A DNA stretch of 64,000 nt from Flavobacterium sp. (GCF_017744675.1 NZ_JAGIAV010000001.1:866151-930150); one strand, 5' to 3'. Positions 41,723 through 50,304 are shown, counted from the stretch's first letter. Numbers and translations are program-made. The notes: a model not told the origin generated them from the sequence alone.

Positions 41723-43306
41723 ATGGAAGATAAAAGTATATTTAAATCATGGGTTCCAAAATGGGCGATCATAACTATTTTGTTCGTTTGTTTGCTGCAT
41801 TCCATGATTTTATTGGGAGTTTATACGTCAAACGTAACGTATGCGGCAAGTTTTCTGGATATTGAGCCCGAAGATTTGCAGTTCGCTATGTGCGTTACCT
41901 ACGGAACTTTGCTGGCAACTATTTTGATAGAAAGCCGATTTTCGAGCTTTTTCCCAACCAAAAATTATCTGATGGGCGTGTATTCTCTAATCGGAATTAC
42001 GATTGTTTTATCGGGTTATGTTACCAATTTTTCGGTTTTTTTATTGCTAAGAATTGTAGAAGGTGTTCTTATGGCGCTTCCTGCCATTACAATCAGACAA
42101 TTGATTATTCAGCAATTCAATTCTAAAAACGCCATTATTATAGGATTTTCATTTTATTATGGCTCACTATTATTGTCTACGCCTTTTATTATGAATATTG
42201 CTGTGTGGTTTCTCGATCATTACGATTGGAAATACATGCTGTATGTTTCGGGCGGACTTCAGGTTTTAAACGTCTTTTTAATCTTAGTTACTTTCAGGGG
42301 GCACCGAATTACAAAGAAGATTCCGTTGTATCAAATCGACTGGATGAGTTATTTTTTGGTTTTAATTTCGATTCTTTGCGGTGCCTACTTTTTTGTGTAT
42401 GCCGAGAAAAAATATTGGTTTCAATCGTCAGAAATGGTTTTGGCGTTGATGATTTCCCTTATCACAGGCGGATTGTTTATCTTTAAAGAACGTTTGGTAA
42501 AAAGACCAAGTTTTGATTTTGAAGTGATAAAATACGCCAATCTGCGAATAGGATTTTTATTGTTTTTCCTTTTCTATATCAGCAGAGCAACGTTGAGTCT
42601 TTGTCATTCGGCGATGTTTTCCATCTGGAATTGGGATCCGTCGCGTGTGGCAGGCGTGCAGTACATAAACGGATTAGGAAACGTAATCGGACTTGTTCTG
42701 GCTGCTTTCTTCCTGATGAAATCTGTTTCGACTAAAATTATTTTCCTGATTGGTTTTACGCTCATTGCTATTTTCCATTTCTGGTTTACGTTTCTTTTTG
42801 TGCCAGATATTGCGTTGAGCGATATTATCATTCCGTATATTTTGCAAGGAATCGGTGTTGGGTTTTTATTTGTTCCGCTCATCTTATTTACCACATCATC
42901 GGTTCCGGCAAATATGGCAGTTTCTTCAGGAATTGTTGGAGTTTCGGGCCGTTTCTGGGGAAGCACAGTTGGTTTCTGCGTCATGCAGAATGCGATGGTT
43001 TTCTTAAATAAAAAACATTTCTTGAAGCTAAGCCAATTTGTAACAGGCGAAAATCCAGAAGCACAGCAAGCCATTGCAAGCACAACGCAAAGTTTTATGG
43101 CCAAAGGTTATTCGGCAGATAATGCCAATGTTTTAGCAATGAAAAAGGTTTTCGACACAATCGCCAAACAATCGACTTTATTGGCCGATATGGAGATTTA
43201 TACCATTGTAGGTTACGGTTTAGTGGTTTTGATTATTCTAATCGCCTGCAATCAACATTTGAGACAGACGATGACTTTGGTAAAAAGTAAAATTTGGATA
43301 GGGTAA
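41723..43306 (+). CDS. EmrB-type MFS multidrug transporter
   Basis: 527 residues from the ATG at 41723, one base beyond the adaptor stop codon. An in-frame TTG at 41702 would overlap the adaptor gene and is less likely. About 14 membrane segments place it in the DHA2 (14-TM) drug:proton antiporter group, although the usual sequence motifs are diverged, as in other Bacteroidetes members. It supplies the inner-membrane pump of a tripartite efflux system with the two genes before it. The AraC gene upstream is its probable regulator. The substrate is unknown. Confidence 0.9.
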   Translation: MEDKSIFKSWVPKWAIITILFVCLLHSMILLGVYTSNVTYAASFLDIEPEDLQFAMCVTYGTLLATILIESRFSSFFPTKNYLMGVYSLIGITIVLSGYVTNFSVFLLLRIVEGVLMALPAITIRQLIIQQFNSKNAIIIGFSFYYGSLLLSTPFIMNIAVWFLDHYDWKYMLYVSGGLQVLNVFLILVTFRGHRITKKIPLYQIDWMSYFLVLISILCGAYFFVYAEKKYWFQSSEMVLALMISLITGGLFIFKERLVKRPSFDFEVIKYANLRIGFLLFFLFYISRATLSLCHSAMFSIWNWDPSRVAGVQYINGLGNVIGLVLAAFFLMKSVSTKIIFLIGFTLIAIFHFWFTFLFVPDIALSDIIIPYILQGIGVGFLFVPLILFTTSSVPANMAVSSGIVGVSGRFWGSTVGFCVMQNAMVFLNKKHFLKLSQFVTGENPEAQQAIASTTQSFMAKGYSADNANVLAMKKVFDTIAKQSTLLADMEIYTIVGYGLVVLIILIACNQHLRQTMTLVKSKIWIG

Positions 43307-43729
43307 ATTTTGTTTCATGTTTCAGGTTTAAAGTTTCAAGTTTTGCTAATCTTTGTCTTTTAATCTTATTATCCCGATAGCTATCGGGATAATAAGATTA
43401 AAGGGGATTTTTTGTTTCACGCAGATTCTGCAGATTTTAGCAGATTTAATTTTTGAGATTTTAGAAATAAATAATCTGTGCACATCTGATTAAATCTTTT
43501 TAAATCTGCGTGAAAAAAACTTTGCGTCTTAGCGCCTTTGCGAGATTCAAATAATCTGCGCATATCTGATTAAATCTTTTTTAAATCTGCGTGAAATAAA
43601 ACTTTGCGTCTTAGCACCTTTGCGAGACTAAAAAATCTTAGCGCATCTCCGCGAAAAACCTTTGTGAATCTCTGTGTAATAACCGCTTTATTGCCTTATC
43701 TTGCACCCGTTTAAAAAACAAATAAAATT
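43307..43729. repeat. Repeat-rich spacer with a 44-bp perfect palindrome
   Basis: No gene. 43315-43342 holds a 'tttcaggtttaaagtttcaag' relative. 43359-43402 is a perfect 44-base palindrome centred on CCCGATAGCTATCGGG. From 43417 to about 43650 there are 'cacgcagattctgcagatt' units, two near-identical copies of 'atctgattaaatctttttaaatctgcgtgaaa'-type sequence (around 43480 and 43563), and 'actttgcgtcttagcgcctttgcgaga' units. The HAD gene starts 80 bases later. Confidence 0.75.
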
Positions 43730-44395
43730 ATGAGCCAGCAATGTGTAATTTTTGATATGGACGGCGTGATTTGCCACACCAATCCGCATCATGTAGTCGC
43801 TTTTGAGAAGTTTTTCGATAAATATAATATTCCGTACACCAATGAAGAATTTGAAGAACATATGTACGGAAAACACAATAGTTATATCATGACGCATTTC
43901 TTCAAGCGCCCAATTTCGGGAGAAGAATTAACGAAATTGGAAGACGAAAAAGAAGGAATGTTTCGTGAGATTTACAAAGACAAAGTCGAAACGATTCCGC
44001 ATTATATGCAGTTTTTAGAAGAGCTAAAATCCCGCGGATTCAAAACAGCGGTTGCCACATCGGCTCCGCGTGCCAATTTAGATTTGATTGCCAATTTTTT
44101 GAAACTCGACCAAAAAATGGATTCGATGATGTCTAGCGAAGATGTTACGTTTCATAAACCAAATCCAGAAGTGTATCTGAAATCGGCAGAGCGCGTTGGC
44201 GTTTCCCCGTCTGATTGTGTCGTTTTCGAAGATTCTTTTTCGGGCATTACAGCAGGATTAAATGCGGGAATGAAAGTAGTTGGCGTTCTCAGCACTCATA
44301 AAAAAGAAGAATTGCCACCATGCGATTTTTATATTAATGATTATAGCGAAGTCAACGTTGGGAAGATTATTGAGTTGTTAAATTCCAATAAATAA
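43730..44395 (+). CDS. HAD-superfamily phosphatase/phosphomutase (beta-phosphoglucomutase-like)
   Basis: 221 residues. The nucleophile block IFDMDGVICHT (Asp9, Asp11) is at the N-terminus, followed by a helical cap domain (about 18-85). Motif II is AVATSAPRAN, motif III the lysine in HKPNPEVYL, and motif IV VFEDSFSGITAG. This is the subfamily IA layout shared by beta-phosphoglucomutases and small-sugar phosphatases. Cytoplasmic; the substrate cannot be told. A strong terminator follows. Confidence 0.93.
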   Translation: MSQQCVIFDMDGVICHTNPHHVVAFEKFFDKYNIPYTNEEFEEHMYGKHNSYIMTHFFKRPISGEELTKLEDEKEGMFREIYKDKVETIPHYMQFLEELKSRGFKTAVATSAPRANLDLIANFLKLDQKMDSMMSSEDVTFHKPNPEVYLKSAERVGVSPSDCVVFEDSFSGITAGLNAGMKVVGVLSTHKKEELPPCDFYINDYSEVNVGKIIELLNSNK

Positions 44396-44435
44396 AACCC
44401 AAATTCCAAATTCTAATCGCAAACTAAACGAGCGA

Positions 44436-44473
44436 CCTTTGTCAAAGTTTTAAACTTTGACAAAGGTTTTTTT
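44436..44473 (+). terminator. Terminator after the HAD gene
   Basis: The stem 'cctttgtcaaagt' / 'actttgacaaagg' with a 4-base loop and a run of seven T, about 40 bases past the stop codon. Just beyond it (44500-44543) lies a 'cattccgacgaaggaggaat' repeat unit like those at 37.35 and 37.9 kb. Confidence 0.87.
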
Positions 44474-44558
44474 ATGCAGCTCAATTATCTCAATTTTATC
44501 ATTCCGACGAAGGAGGAATCACACGCGGGATTCGACACCAATAGGAGGCTGATTTTGC

Positions 44559-45215
44559 CTACTCTTTAGAAATGCTTTTTATCTGAATGTTTCTAAAATC
44601 AATTGGCGAACGCTCGTAGTTTAAAGAAATCTTTCCTTCAGTAGAAGAAGCCTCTGTGCATTCGTTTATTAATTTTCCGTTTAAATATTGCGTGATTTTT
44701 CCGTTCAAAGATTTAATTACAACTACATTCCATTCGCCGTACGGTTTCTCATTTTCCAAAAACTTAGGAGAAACCACACTTGCGCCAGCTTCGATTAATT
44801 TTCCGTTTACTTTTGCCGTTACCTGATCTAGAAAGATAAAATCTCCCGTGGTGTTTTCTTTTATCTGAAACTGAATTCCTTTTGGCCAAATTTTGTCAGA
44901 TGCATCCAGCGGAATATTGTACATAACACCACTGTTTTTTGTTCCTTTCATTTTGTATTTCTCTTCCATATTCCATCTGTACTCCAATTCCAGCTCAAAG
45001 TTTTTATAACTTTCTTTAGTCATCAAACAACTTGGATCTTCTCCATACATGCGAATCATTCCGTCTGTGAATTCATAAACTTTTGAAGGTTCTTGTCTGG
45101 TCGTATTCGATTTGGTAAACGCATACCAATCGTTTATTTCCAAGCTTTTTCGCTGCACAACGCAAGAATTTAAAATGAAAACAAGAAGAACTGCAAAAAC
45201 TGATTTTTGAAACAT
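44559..45215 (-). CDS. DUF1080 (3-keto-disaccharide hydrolase-like) lipoprotein
   Basis: 218 residues. The lipobox ends at Cys18 (LNSCVV), so it should be an anchored lipoprotein. The single jelly-roll domain of the DUF1080/3-keto-disaccharide hydrolase family follows, with FELELEYRWN (about 72-81), GTKNSGVMYNIP, KPYGEWNVVVIKSLNGKITQYLNGK and IDFRNIQIK. Family members occur in sugar-oxidation pathways and cut 3-keto glycosides. No dehydrogenase partner is adjacent, so the substrate is not known. Confidence 0.9.
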   Translation of the reverse strand: MFQKSVFAVLLVFILNSCVVQRKSLEINDWYAFTKSNTTRQEPSKVYEFTDGMIRMYGEDPSCLMTKESYKNFELELEYRWNMEEKYKMKGTKNSGVMYNIPLDASDKIWPKGIQFQIKENTTGDFIFLDQVTAKVNGKLIEAGASVVSPKFLENEKPYGEWNVVVIKSLNGKITQYLNGKLINECTEASSTEGKISLNYERSPIDFRNIQIKSISKE

Positions 45216-45432
45216 AACGATAAGTTTGAAACGATAGACTCGTTTGATTGACGATTTATAAAAAGTAAAAATAATTATATCGGTTAAAATAAAAATTCGC
45301 CGTTCTGCTTTTTTTGTTTTGAAAATTGAATTGACATTTTTTTATAGCTGAAAATATTGCATTTGCATTAATTATTTTTACATTTGTTCAAAATATGAAC
45401 AGTGTTTATATTTTTTAATAGTGTTTAAAGTG

Positions 45433-46023
45433 ATGGGTAAAAAAGAAATACAAGAGCAGCGAATGAAAGATTATTTCATTCAAGCCACAAAAGAAATTTT
45501 AAAAGGAGTAGGCATTCAAGCTTTAAGCGTAAGGAGCATAGCCGAAAAAGCGGGATATTCGTTTGCTACACTTTATAATTATTTTAAAGATGTAAAAGAG
45601 CTCATTTTTCTTTGTGTGAAAGATTTTCAGCAGGAGTGCCAGGAATATGTCGAAGATAAAACGAAAGACGCGCAAAGAGGAGAAAAGAAAATTGTTGCAA
45701 TTGCAACTTCCTACGCCGAATATTTTGTGCAATATCCTAGTGTTTTTGAAATCTTTTTTATCGAAAAACTTCCCAATTCGGCTGAAAATGCCAAAATAGC
45801 AGAACTAATTTTCTCCTTTCTTGAAAAACTTTGTCAAGAAGAATTTCAATATTGTATTGATGAAAAAAGCTTTACAGTAACAGAAATTCAGGAAATAATA
45901 AAAGAACTTAACTACTTAATTACGGGAATTTTAATGTTGTATTTAAATAGAAATTACCCGTCTGATTATGCTGATTTTAGTAAAAATTTAAAATCGCAGA
46001 TAGAAAAAGCAATGAAAAAATAA
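45433..46023 (+). CDS. TetR-family transcription regulator
   Basis: 196 residues from the ATG at 45433 (Met-Gly-Lys-Lys-Glu). A GTG at 45421 would add four residues. The N-terminal DNA-binding domain shows ALSVRSIAEKAGYSFATLYNYFKDVKELIF (positions about 31-60), the standard TetR helix-turn-helix. The C-terminal helical ligand pocket is acidic and unassigned. The next gene, a GIY-YIG-like protein, starts four bases after its stop codon, so the two are one operon and probably autoregulated. Confidence 0.93.
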   Translation: MGKKEIQEQRMKDYFIQATKEILKGVGIQALSVRSIAEKAGYSFATLYNYFKDVKELIFLCVKDFQQECQEYVEDKTKDAQRGEKKIVAIATSYAEYFVQYPSVFEIFFIEKLPNSAENAKIAELIFSFLEKLCQEEFQYCIDEKSFTVTEIQEIIKELNYLITGILMLYLNRNYPSDYADFSKNLKSQIEKAMKK

Positions 46024-46027
46024 CCGC

Positions 46028-46381
46028 ATGAAAACTAAAAAAGAGCTTAGAGACGAATACAAGGAAATGAAGTTTAAAAAAGGTGTTTTTCAGATACGAA
46101 ATACTGTAAACGGAAAAGTCTATATAGACAGCAATACTGATCTTGATGCGATTTTTAAACGCCAAAAATTTCAGCTTAACTGCGGAAATCATCCCGTGGT
46201 AGAACTTCAGAAAGATTGGAAAGAGCTTGGAGGTAATAAATTTGAATTTGAAATTCTGAGCGAAGTAAAAGAAAATGATAAAGTAGAATTTGATCAGAAA
46301 GATTTGAAGCTTCTCGAGCAAATGTTTTTGGATGAAATAAAACCTTTTGACGAAAAAGGATATAACAAAAAGAAGCAATAG
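46028..46381 (+). CDS. Small GIY-YIG-like protein linked to the TetR gene
   Basis: 117 residues. The core KGVFQIRNTVNGKVYIDSN (about 17-36) resembles the GIY-x(10,11)-YIG signature of GIY-YIG nucleases, but reads GVF and YID. A later Glu in KLLEQMFLDEI could be the metal-binding glutamate. The expected catalytic arginine helix with KRQKF is plausible. The variant core makes nuclease activity uncertain. It could instead be a non-catalytic relative with a regulatory role. It is coupled to the TetR-type regulator gene. Confidence 0.75.
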   Translation: MKTKKELRDEYKEMKFKKGVFQIRNTVNGKVYIDSNTDLDAIFKRQKFQLNCGNHPVVELQKDWKELGGNKFEFEILSEVKENDKVEFDQKDLKLLEQMFLDEIKPFDEKGYNKKKQ

Positions 46382-46407
46382 TCACTTATGACATGAAGTT
46401 TTATGAA

Positions 46408-46470
46408 TTGCCTCCTGCTTTAGCTGGAGGTTTTTTTTTGATTCTATTGGAAATAGGCTTTGGCCGAATT
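46408..46470. repeat. Truncated composite CCAGC repeat between GIY-YIG-like and YcxB-like genes
   Basis: The outer arm 'tgcctcctgctttagctgga' with a run of nine T and the inner unit 'ataggctttggccgaattt' match the left half of the element at 53.6 kb. The right half is missing. The first part forms a hairpin with a T-run and can act as a terminator for the plus-strand gene. Confidence 0.7.
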
Positions 46471-46943
46471 TATTTCTTCTTAATCTTTAAAAACACTTCA
46501 TTTCTAAACCAATTTTCATCTTCTTGAGATTCGAAAATTCTTTTTGGAAAGTAAAAACATTGACCTTTTGAAATGTATAAAAGGTAAAGGTCTTTTAGTT
46601 CTAAAGCTTTAATAAAATTCTGTATTGCAATTGTGCTTTCAGATGTTTCACCAACTGTAGAAAAAATTTTATCTGTAAAAACTTCGTATTGTATTTCTAC
46701 AAAAAAATTTCTGTTTTCTTTTGAATTTGCAAATCTCCAAAGTTGAAATAATGATACAGCTGGTAAGAAAAAGCCAAAGACCATAACGGAATTTTGAGTA
46801 TAATTTTTATTATCCTTGAAGATTAGTGCGATAGAAATTAAAATCATTAAAGCGAATAGCCAGCCTATCTTTTTTAATAGAATTCTAATAATAAATGAAA
46901 AGTATTCTTTTTGGGTAAGTTGAAATTTTTTGGTTTTAATCAT
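46470..46943 (-). CDS. YcxB-like membrane protein
   Basis: 157 residues with two membrane segments close together (about 28-47 and 53-72) and a soluble C-terminal part. The block LKDLYLLYISKGQCFYFPKRIF (about 115-136) is the C-terminal signature of YcxB-like proteins. Function is unknown. It is a single gene on the minus strand, convergent with the GIY-YIG-like gene. Confidence 0.78.
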   Translation of the reverse strand: MIKTKKFQLTQKEYFSFIIRILLKKIGWLFALMILISIALIFKDNKNYTQNSVMVFGFFLPAVSLFQLWRFANSKENRNFFVEIQYEVFTDKIFSTVGETSESTIAIQNFIKALELKDLYLLYISKGQCFYFPKRIFESQEDENWFRNEVFLKIKKK

Positions 46944-47077
46944 TATTGCTTTTTGGTTTTGATGTAAAATTAAAAATAGATTTCGTATAAGAAAATAATT
47001 ATTAGAATTGAAGGCATATATGGGTTCAAATGAAATTAAGTTCTAAAGATTTTTGCAAATATTTTAATTCTAAAATC

Positions 47078-47304
47078 ATGAGTACAAATCAAATTTCAAA
47101 AGACTTAGAAATCAGACTAAAAGTTTTTTTAAAGATGTTATCGACCCAAAAGATATGGCGAAAGCATTGCGAAGAACAAATTATCTCTTAATGTTGAACG
47201 TAATGAAAGAAAAAGATGCAATGGGAAAAATGAACCTTGAAAATTTCTTTTATTGGGTAAACGAATTAGCAGAGGTTTTGGATCCGTATTTAGAAGTGGA
47301 GTAA
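47078..47304 (+). pseudogene. Small conserved-looking gene broken by a frameshift in a T-run
   Basis: From the ATG at 47078 the frame reads MSTNQISKDLEIRLKVFL up to a run of seven T (47124-47130), then drifts to a stop. In the next frame, immediately after the run, the sequence reads KDVIDPKDMAKALRRTNYLL, then a Met/Lys-rich helix and FYWVNELAEVLDPYLEVE to a TAA at 47302. One extra T would join both halves into a 75-residue acidic, helical protein. I recognise no function. It is either a real disruption, a slippage-dependent frame, or an error in the homopolymer. Confidence 0.65.
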
Positions 47305-47458
47305 AAGAAATTAAATAGTTTATCTCAACGAAAGGAGAAACCAAAGGCAAAACCAACAAAAAATTCCAGAGTGATTTCCGCAATTTTTTTCATAGTGTAC
47401 AACCTGTTGGTGATGCTGGGAATCTTCTTTCGTCAAGGTGGATTGTGAAGATTTCCAC

Positions 47459-47592
47459 AAAGTTTGTCATTTCGACGTAAGGAGAAATCTTCGCAAGTAG
47501 CTCCGTTGCGAATATCAATCTTTGTGGAGCTTCTCGTGGAGATTTACTACGTCCGTTCGCTATCGCTCGAGTCTCCTTACGTCGAAATGACA
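47459..47592. repeat. Inverted repeat 'gtcatttcgacgtaaggag' between broken gene and methyltransferase gene
   Basis: The left arm 'gtcatttcgacgtaaggaga' (about 47465-47484) and right arm 'tctccttacgtcgaaatgac' (about 47572-47592) are perfect complements. The interior has 'cttcgcaagtagctccgttg' and 'tggagcttctcgtggagat' segments. It is related to the 'cattccgaggaacgaggaat' units at 37.3-37.97 kb. The stretch 47305-47623 holds no gene. Confidence 0.75.
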
Positions 47593-47623
47593 CAACTAGA
47601 CGTGTAAATATTGATGATTAAAA

Positions 47624-48469
47624 TCATTTCTCCCCAGAAATGACTAGCGCACTTCCATCAATAATTACATTTCCATCGGGGAATTTTTCATTTACTTGTG
47701 AGAAAACTTCTTGTTTTATTTTTTCTCTCATGGCATCGTCGGCATTGCTGAGCGCGGCAACAAAAGGCGCGGCAATTTCAGTCATCATATTCCAATACAC
47801 ATCTGGAGTGCCGCAAACTAATTTGCCAATATGTTCGGTTTCGGTAGTGTTTTTAAATCCTGCTTGTTTGAAAATATCGGTCATTAAACCGCTTTTCGAA
47901 CAACGAAACATACCCGGAGCTTCGGGCGGCGGAGGATTGAGTTGCATGTTTCTATTAATGGTTCCGCCAATGGCAGTAACCCAGAAATTTTTATCGGCTG
48001 TGCTCCAAACCGCAATTGCGATTCGGCCTCCAGGTTTCAAAACTCGAAACATTTCTTTTGCTGCCAAAAGCATATCTGGAAAAAACATAAAACCCATTCT
48101 ACAGCTTATGGCATCAAAAGTATTGTCGTAAAAAGGAAGTTCGGTTACATCGCACGCTTGAAATTCGACATTGGTAATTCCTTTTCTAAAAGCATTTTCG
48201 CGGGCAATGGTGAGCATATCGTCGGCGAGGTCTGTAATAGTTACTTTTCCGTCAGAAAGCATCGCGGCGATGCTCAAACCCGGTTCGCCCGTTCCAGCGG
48301 CGACATCCAAAACTTTGTCTGAACCTTTTGGATGTATCGAACGAATAATTTCATCGGCAAAAGGCCTCATAAAATCTAGAATTTCATAATCCCATTTTTT
48401 CCAGCCTGGCGAAAATTTGTTCCAAGATGCTTTTTGCTGTTCCCGAATTTCTTGAAGTTGTGTTTCCAT
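47624..48469 (-). CDS. SAM-dependent methyltransferase (UbiE/COQ5-like class I)
   Basis: 281 residues. The class I SAM site is VLDVAAGTGEPGLSIAA (about 53-69), followed by VTITDLADDMLTIA, the CDVTELPFYDNTFDAI motif and MFRVLKPGGRIAIAVWS. This is the UbiE/COQ5-like layout, but menaquinone or ubiquinone methylation is not implied, since the C-terminal half is different. Cytoplasmic; substrate unknown. A single gene on the minus strand. Confidence 0.9.
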   Translation of the reverse strand: METQLQEIREQQKASWNKFSPGWKKWDYEILDFMRPFADEIIRSIHPKGSDKVLDVAAGTGEPGLSIAAMLSDGKVTITDLADDMLTIARENAFRKGITNVEFQACDVTELPFYDNTFDAISCRMGFMFFPDMLLAAKEMFRVLKPGGRIAIAVWSTADKNFWVTAIGGTINRNMQLNPPPPEAPGMFRCSKSGLMTDIFKQAGFKNTTETEHIGKLVCGTPDVYWNMMTEIAAPFVAALSNADDAMREKIKQEVFSQVNEKFPDGNVIIDGSALVISGEK

Positions 48470-48686
48470 TTTGTTTTTTGTTAGGTTGCTGAAAAGTGAA
48501 TTTTATAACCAAAACAAAATTTGGGGAATTTGTTCTGCAGTAGGCAAAGAGAAGGTTTATAAGCAGATTTTTTGACTATCAAAGTTACGGAATAATTGCC
48601 TTGATTGATTTAGTTGAGCGGTTAATTGTTTGACAGTTAGAGTTTTTGTCTTGAAAATAGGTTTTTTGATTATGCGCTAAAAACAA

Positions 48687-48719
48687 AAAAGCTTCTGAAA
48701 ATCTTCAGAAGCTTTTTTT
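48687..48719 (-). terminator. Terminator of tRNA-Leu
   Basis: The stem 'agcttctga' / 'tcagaagct' with loop 'aaatct', flanked by A and T runs (so T-run on the minus strand also). It lies directly downstream of the minus-strand tRNA-Leu. Confidence 0.85.
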
Positions 48720-48720
48720 G

Positions 48721-48802
48721 TGCGGATAATAGGACTCGAACCTACACGCCTTGCGGCACCAGATCCTAAGTCTGGCACGTCTACCAATTTCGCCATATCC
48801 GC
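48721..48802 (-). tRNA. tRNA-Leu (TAG)
   Basis: 82 nt on the minus strand with acceptor arms GCGGATA / TATCCGC and discriminator A. The anticodon stem-loop CCAGA-CTTAGGA-TCTGG gives anticodon TAG (Leu). A long variable arm (TGCCGCAAGGCGT) is as expected for class II tRNA-Leu, and the T-arm carries GGTTCGAGTCC. No CCA is encoded. Confidence 0.96.
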
Positions 48803-48816
48803 GGTAATTGTGGGTG

Positions 48817-48846
48817 CAAAGATAAGCATACTTTCCAATTATCAAA
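48817..48846 (-). promoter_or_regulatory. Promoter of tRNA-Leu
   Basis: On the minus strand TTTG (complement of 48843-48846), 18 bases, TATCTTTG (complement of 48817-48824). The tRNA 5' end is 15 bases downstream. The -7 sequence is identical to that of the first tRNA-Asp promoter. Confidence 0.7.
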
Positions 48847-48912
48847 GCGTTTTTTGAAAATTTTTTTTAATTCTCTTTTTTGTACTTTTGGTTTTCTATA
48901 AAAATTATTTAA

Positions 48913-50301
48913 ATGGAAAATATTAAGTCCTACGTTCAACAACATAAAGATCGGTTTATCAACGAATTGATCGAATTATTAAAGATTCCGTCGGTAAGTG
49001 CCGACACTGCATATTCTCAAGATGTTATTGACACAGCAGAGGCTGTAAAAGAAAGTTTATCAAAAGCAGGGTGCGATTATGTCGAAACTTGCGACACTCC
49101 AGGTTACCCAATTATCTACGGAGAAAAAATAATAGACCCAAATCTTCCAACGGTTTTAGTTTACGGACACTACGATGTGCAACCGCCAGATCCATTAGAA
49201 TTATGGACTTCACCACCATTTGAACCTGTTATTAAAACTACAGATATTCATCCAGAAGGAGCGATTTTTGCGCGTGGAGCGTGCGACGACAAAGGTCAGA
49301 TGTACATGCACGTAAAAGCGCTTGAATTAATGGTGCAAAGCAATACTTTGCCTTGTAACGTAAAATTCATGATCGAAGGAGAAGAAGAAGTAGGTTCTGC
49401 AAGTTTGGCTTGGTTCGTAGAACGCAATCAAGAAAAACTGAAAAATGATGTTATTCTTATTTCAGATACCGGAATGATTTCAAATCAACAGCCGTCTATT
49501 ACGACTGGTTTAAGAGGTTTGAGTTATGTTGAGGTGGAAGTTACAGGTCCGAACCGCGATTTGCATTCTGGTTTATACGGTGGAGCTGTGGCAAACCCAA
49601 TTAATATTTTGGCAAAAATGATTGCTTCTCTTCACGACGAAAACAATCATATTACAATTCCAGGTTTCTACGATAAAGTTCAGGAATTATCTGCAGAAGA
49701 AAGAGCCGAAATGGCAAAAGCGCCTTTTAGCTTAGAAAAATATAAAAATGCTTTAAACATCGCTGATGTTTATGGTGAAAAAGGTTATGTAACTAACGAA
49801 AGAAACTCTATCCGTCCGACATTAGACGTTAACGGAATCTGGGGCGGTTACACGGGAGAGGGTGCTAAAACGGTTATTGCGAGTAAGGCTTTTGCTAAAA
49901 TTTCAATGCGTTTGGTTCCAAATCAAGATTGGGAAGAGATTACAGAACTTTTCACAAAACACTTTACAAGCATTGCTCCAACTGGAGTTACGGTAAAAGT
50001 AACGCCTCACCACGGAGGACAAGGTTATGTAACGCCAATTGACAGCATCGGGTATCAGGCTGCTAACAAAGCGTATACTGAGACTTTTGGAGTTCCTGCA
50101 ATTCCGGTTCGCTCAGGAGGAAGTATTCCGATTGTGGCTTTATTCGAAAAAGAACTAAAAAGCAAAACCATCCTAATGGGCTTCGGATTAGACAGCGATG
50201 CTATTCACTCTCCAAACGAGCATTTCGGAATCTTTAATTACTTGAAAGGTATTGAGACTATTCCGTTGTTTTATAAGTATTTTGTGGAGCTTTCTAAGTA
50301 A
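48913..50301 (+). CDS. M20-family dipeptidase (metallopeptidase)
   Basis: 462 residues, no signal peptide. The zinc ligands are visible in VLVYGHYDVQPPDP (His), FARGACDDKGQM (bridging Asp), EGEEEVGS (catalytic and metal Glu) and a C-terminal histidine in SDAIHSPNEHFG. The dimerisation domain occupies about 205-365. The family hydrolyses dipeptides such as carnosine-like or general Xaa-Yaa peptides in the cytoplasm. Single gene with its own transcript, followed by a repeat. Confidence 0.95.
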   Translation: MENIKSYVQQHKDRFINELIELLKIPSVSADTAYSQDVIDTAEAVKESLSKAGCDYVETCDTPGYPIIYGEKIIDPNLPTVLVYGHYDVQPPDPLELWTSPPFEPVIKTTDIHPEGAIFARGACDDKGQMYMHVKALELMVQSNTLPCNVKFMIEGEEEVGSASLAWFVERNQEKLKNDVILISDTGMISNQQPSITTGLRGLSYVEVEVTGPNRDLHSGLYGGAVANPINILAKMIASLHDENNHITIPGFYDKVQELSAEERAEMAKAPFSLEKYKNALNIADVYGEKGYVTNERNSIRPTLDVNGIWGGYTGEGAKTVIASKAFAKISMRLVPNQDWEEITELFTKHFTSIAPTGVTVKVTPHHGGQGYVTPIDSIGYQAANKAYTETFGVPAIPVRSGGSIPIVALFEKELKSKTILMGFGLDSDAIHSPNEHFGIFNYLKGIETIPLFYKYFVELSK

Positions 50302-50304
50302 AGT

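Noticed and set aside
43417..43650. Repeated 'aaatctgcgtgaaa' and 'ctttgcg' units as a possible CRISPR array
   Set aside because: Units are short, unevenly spaced, partly inverted and of several families; spacers are not of constant length and no cas genes are present.
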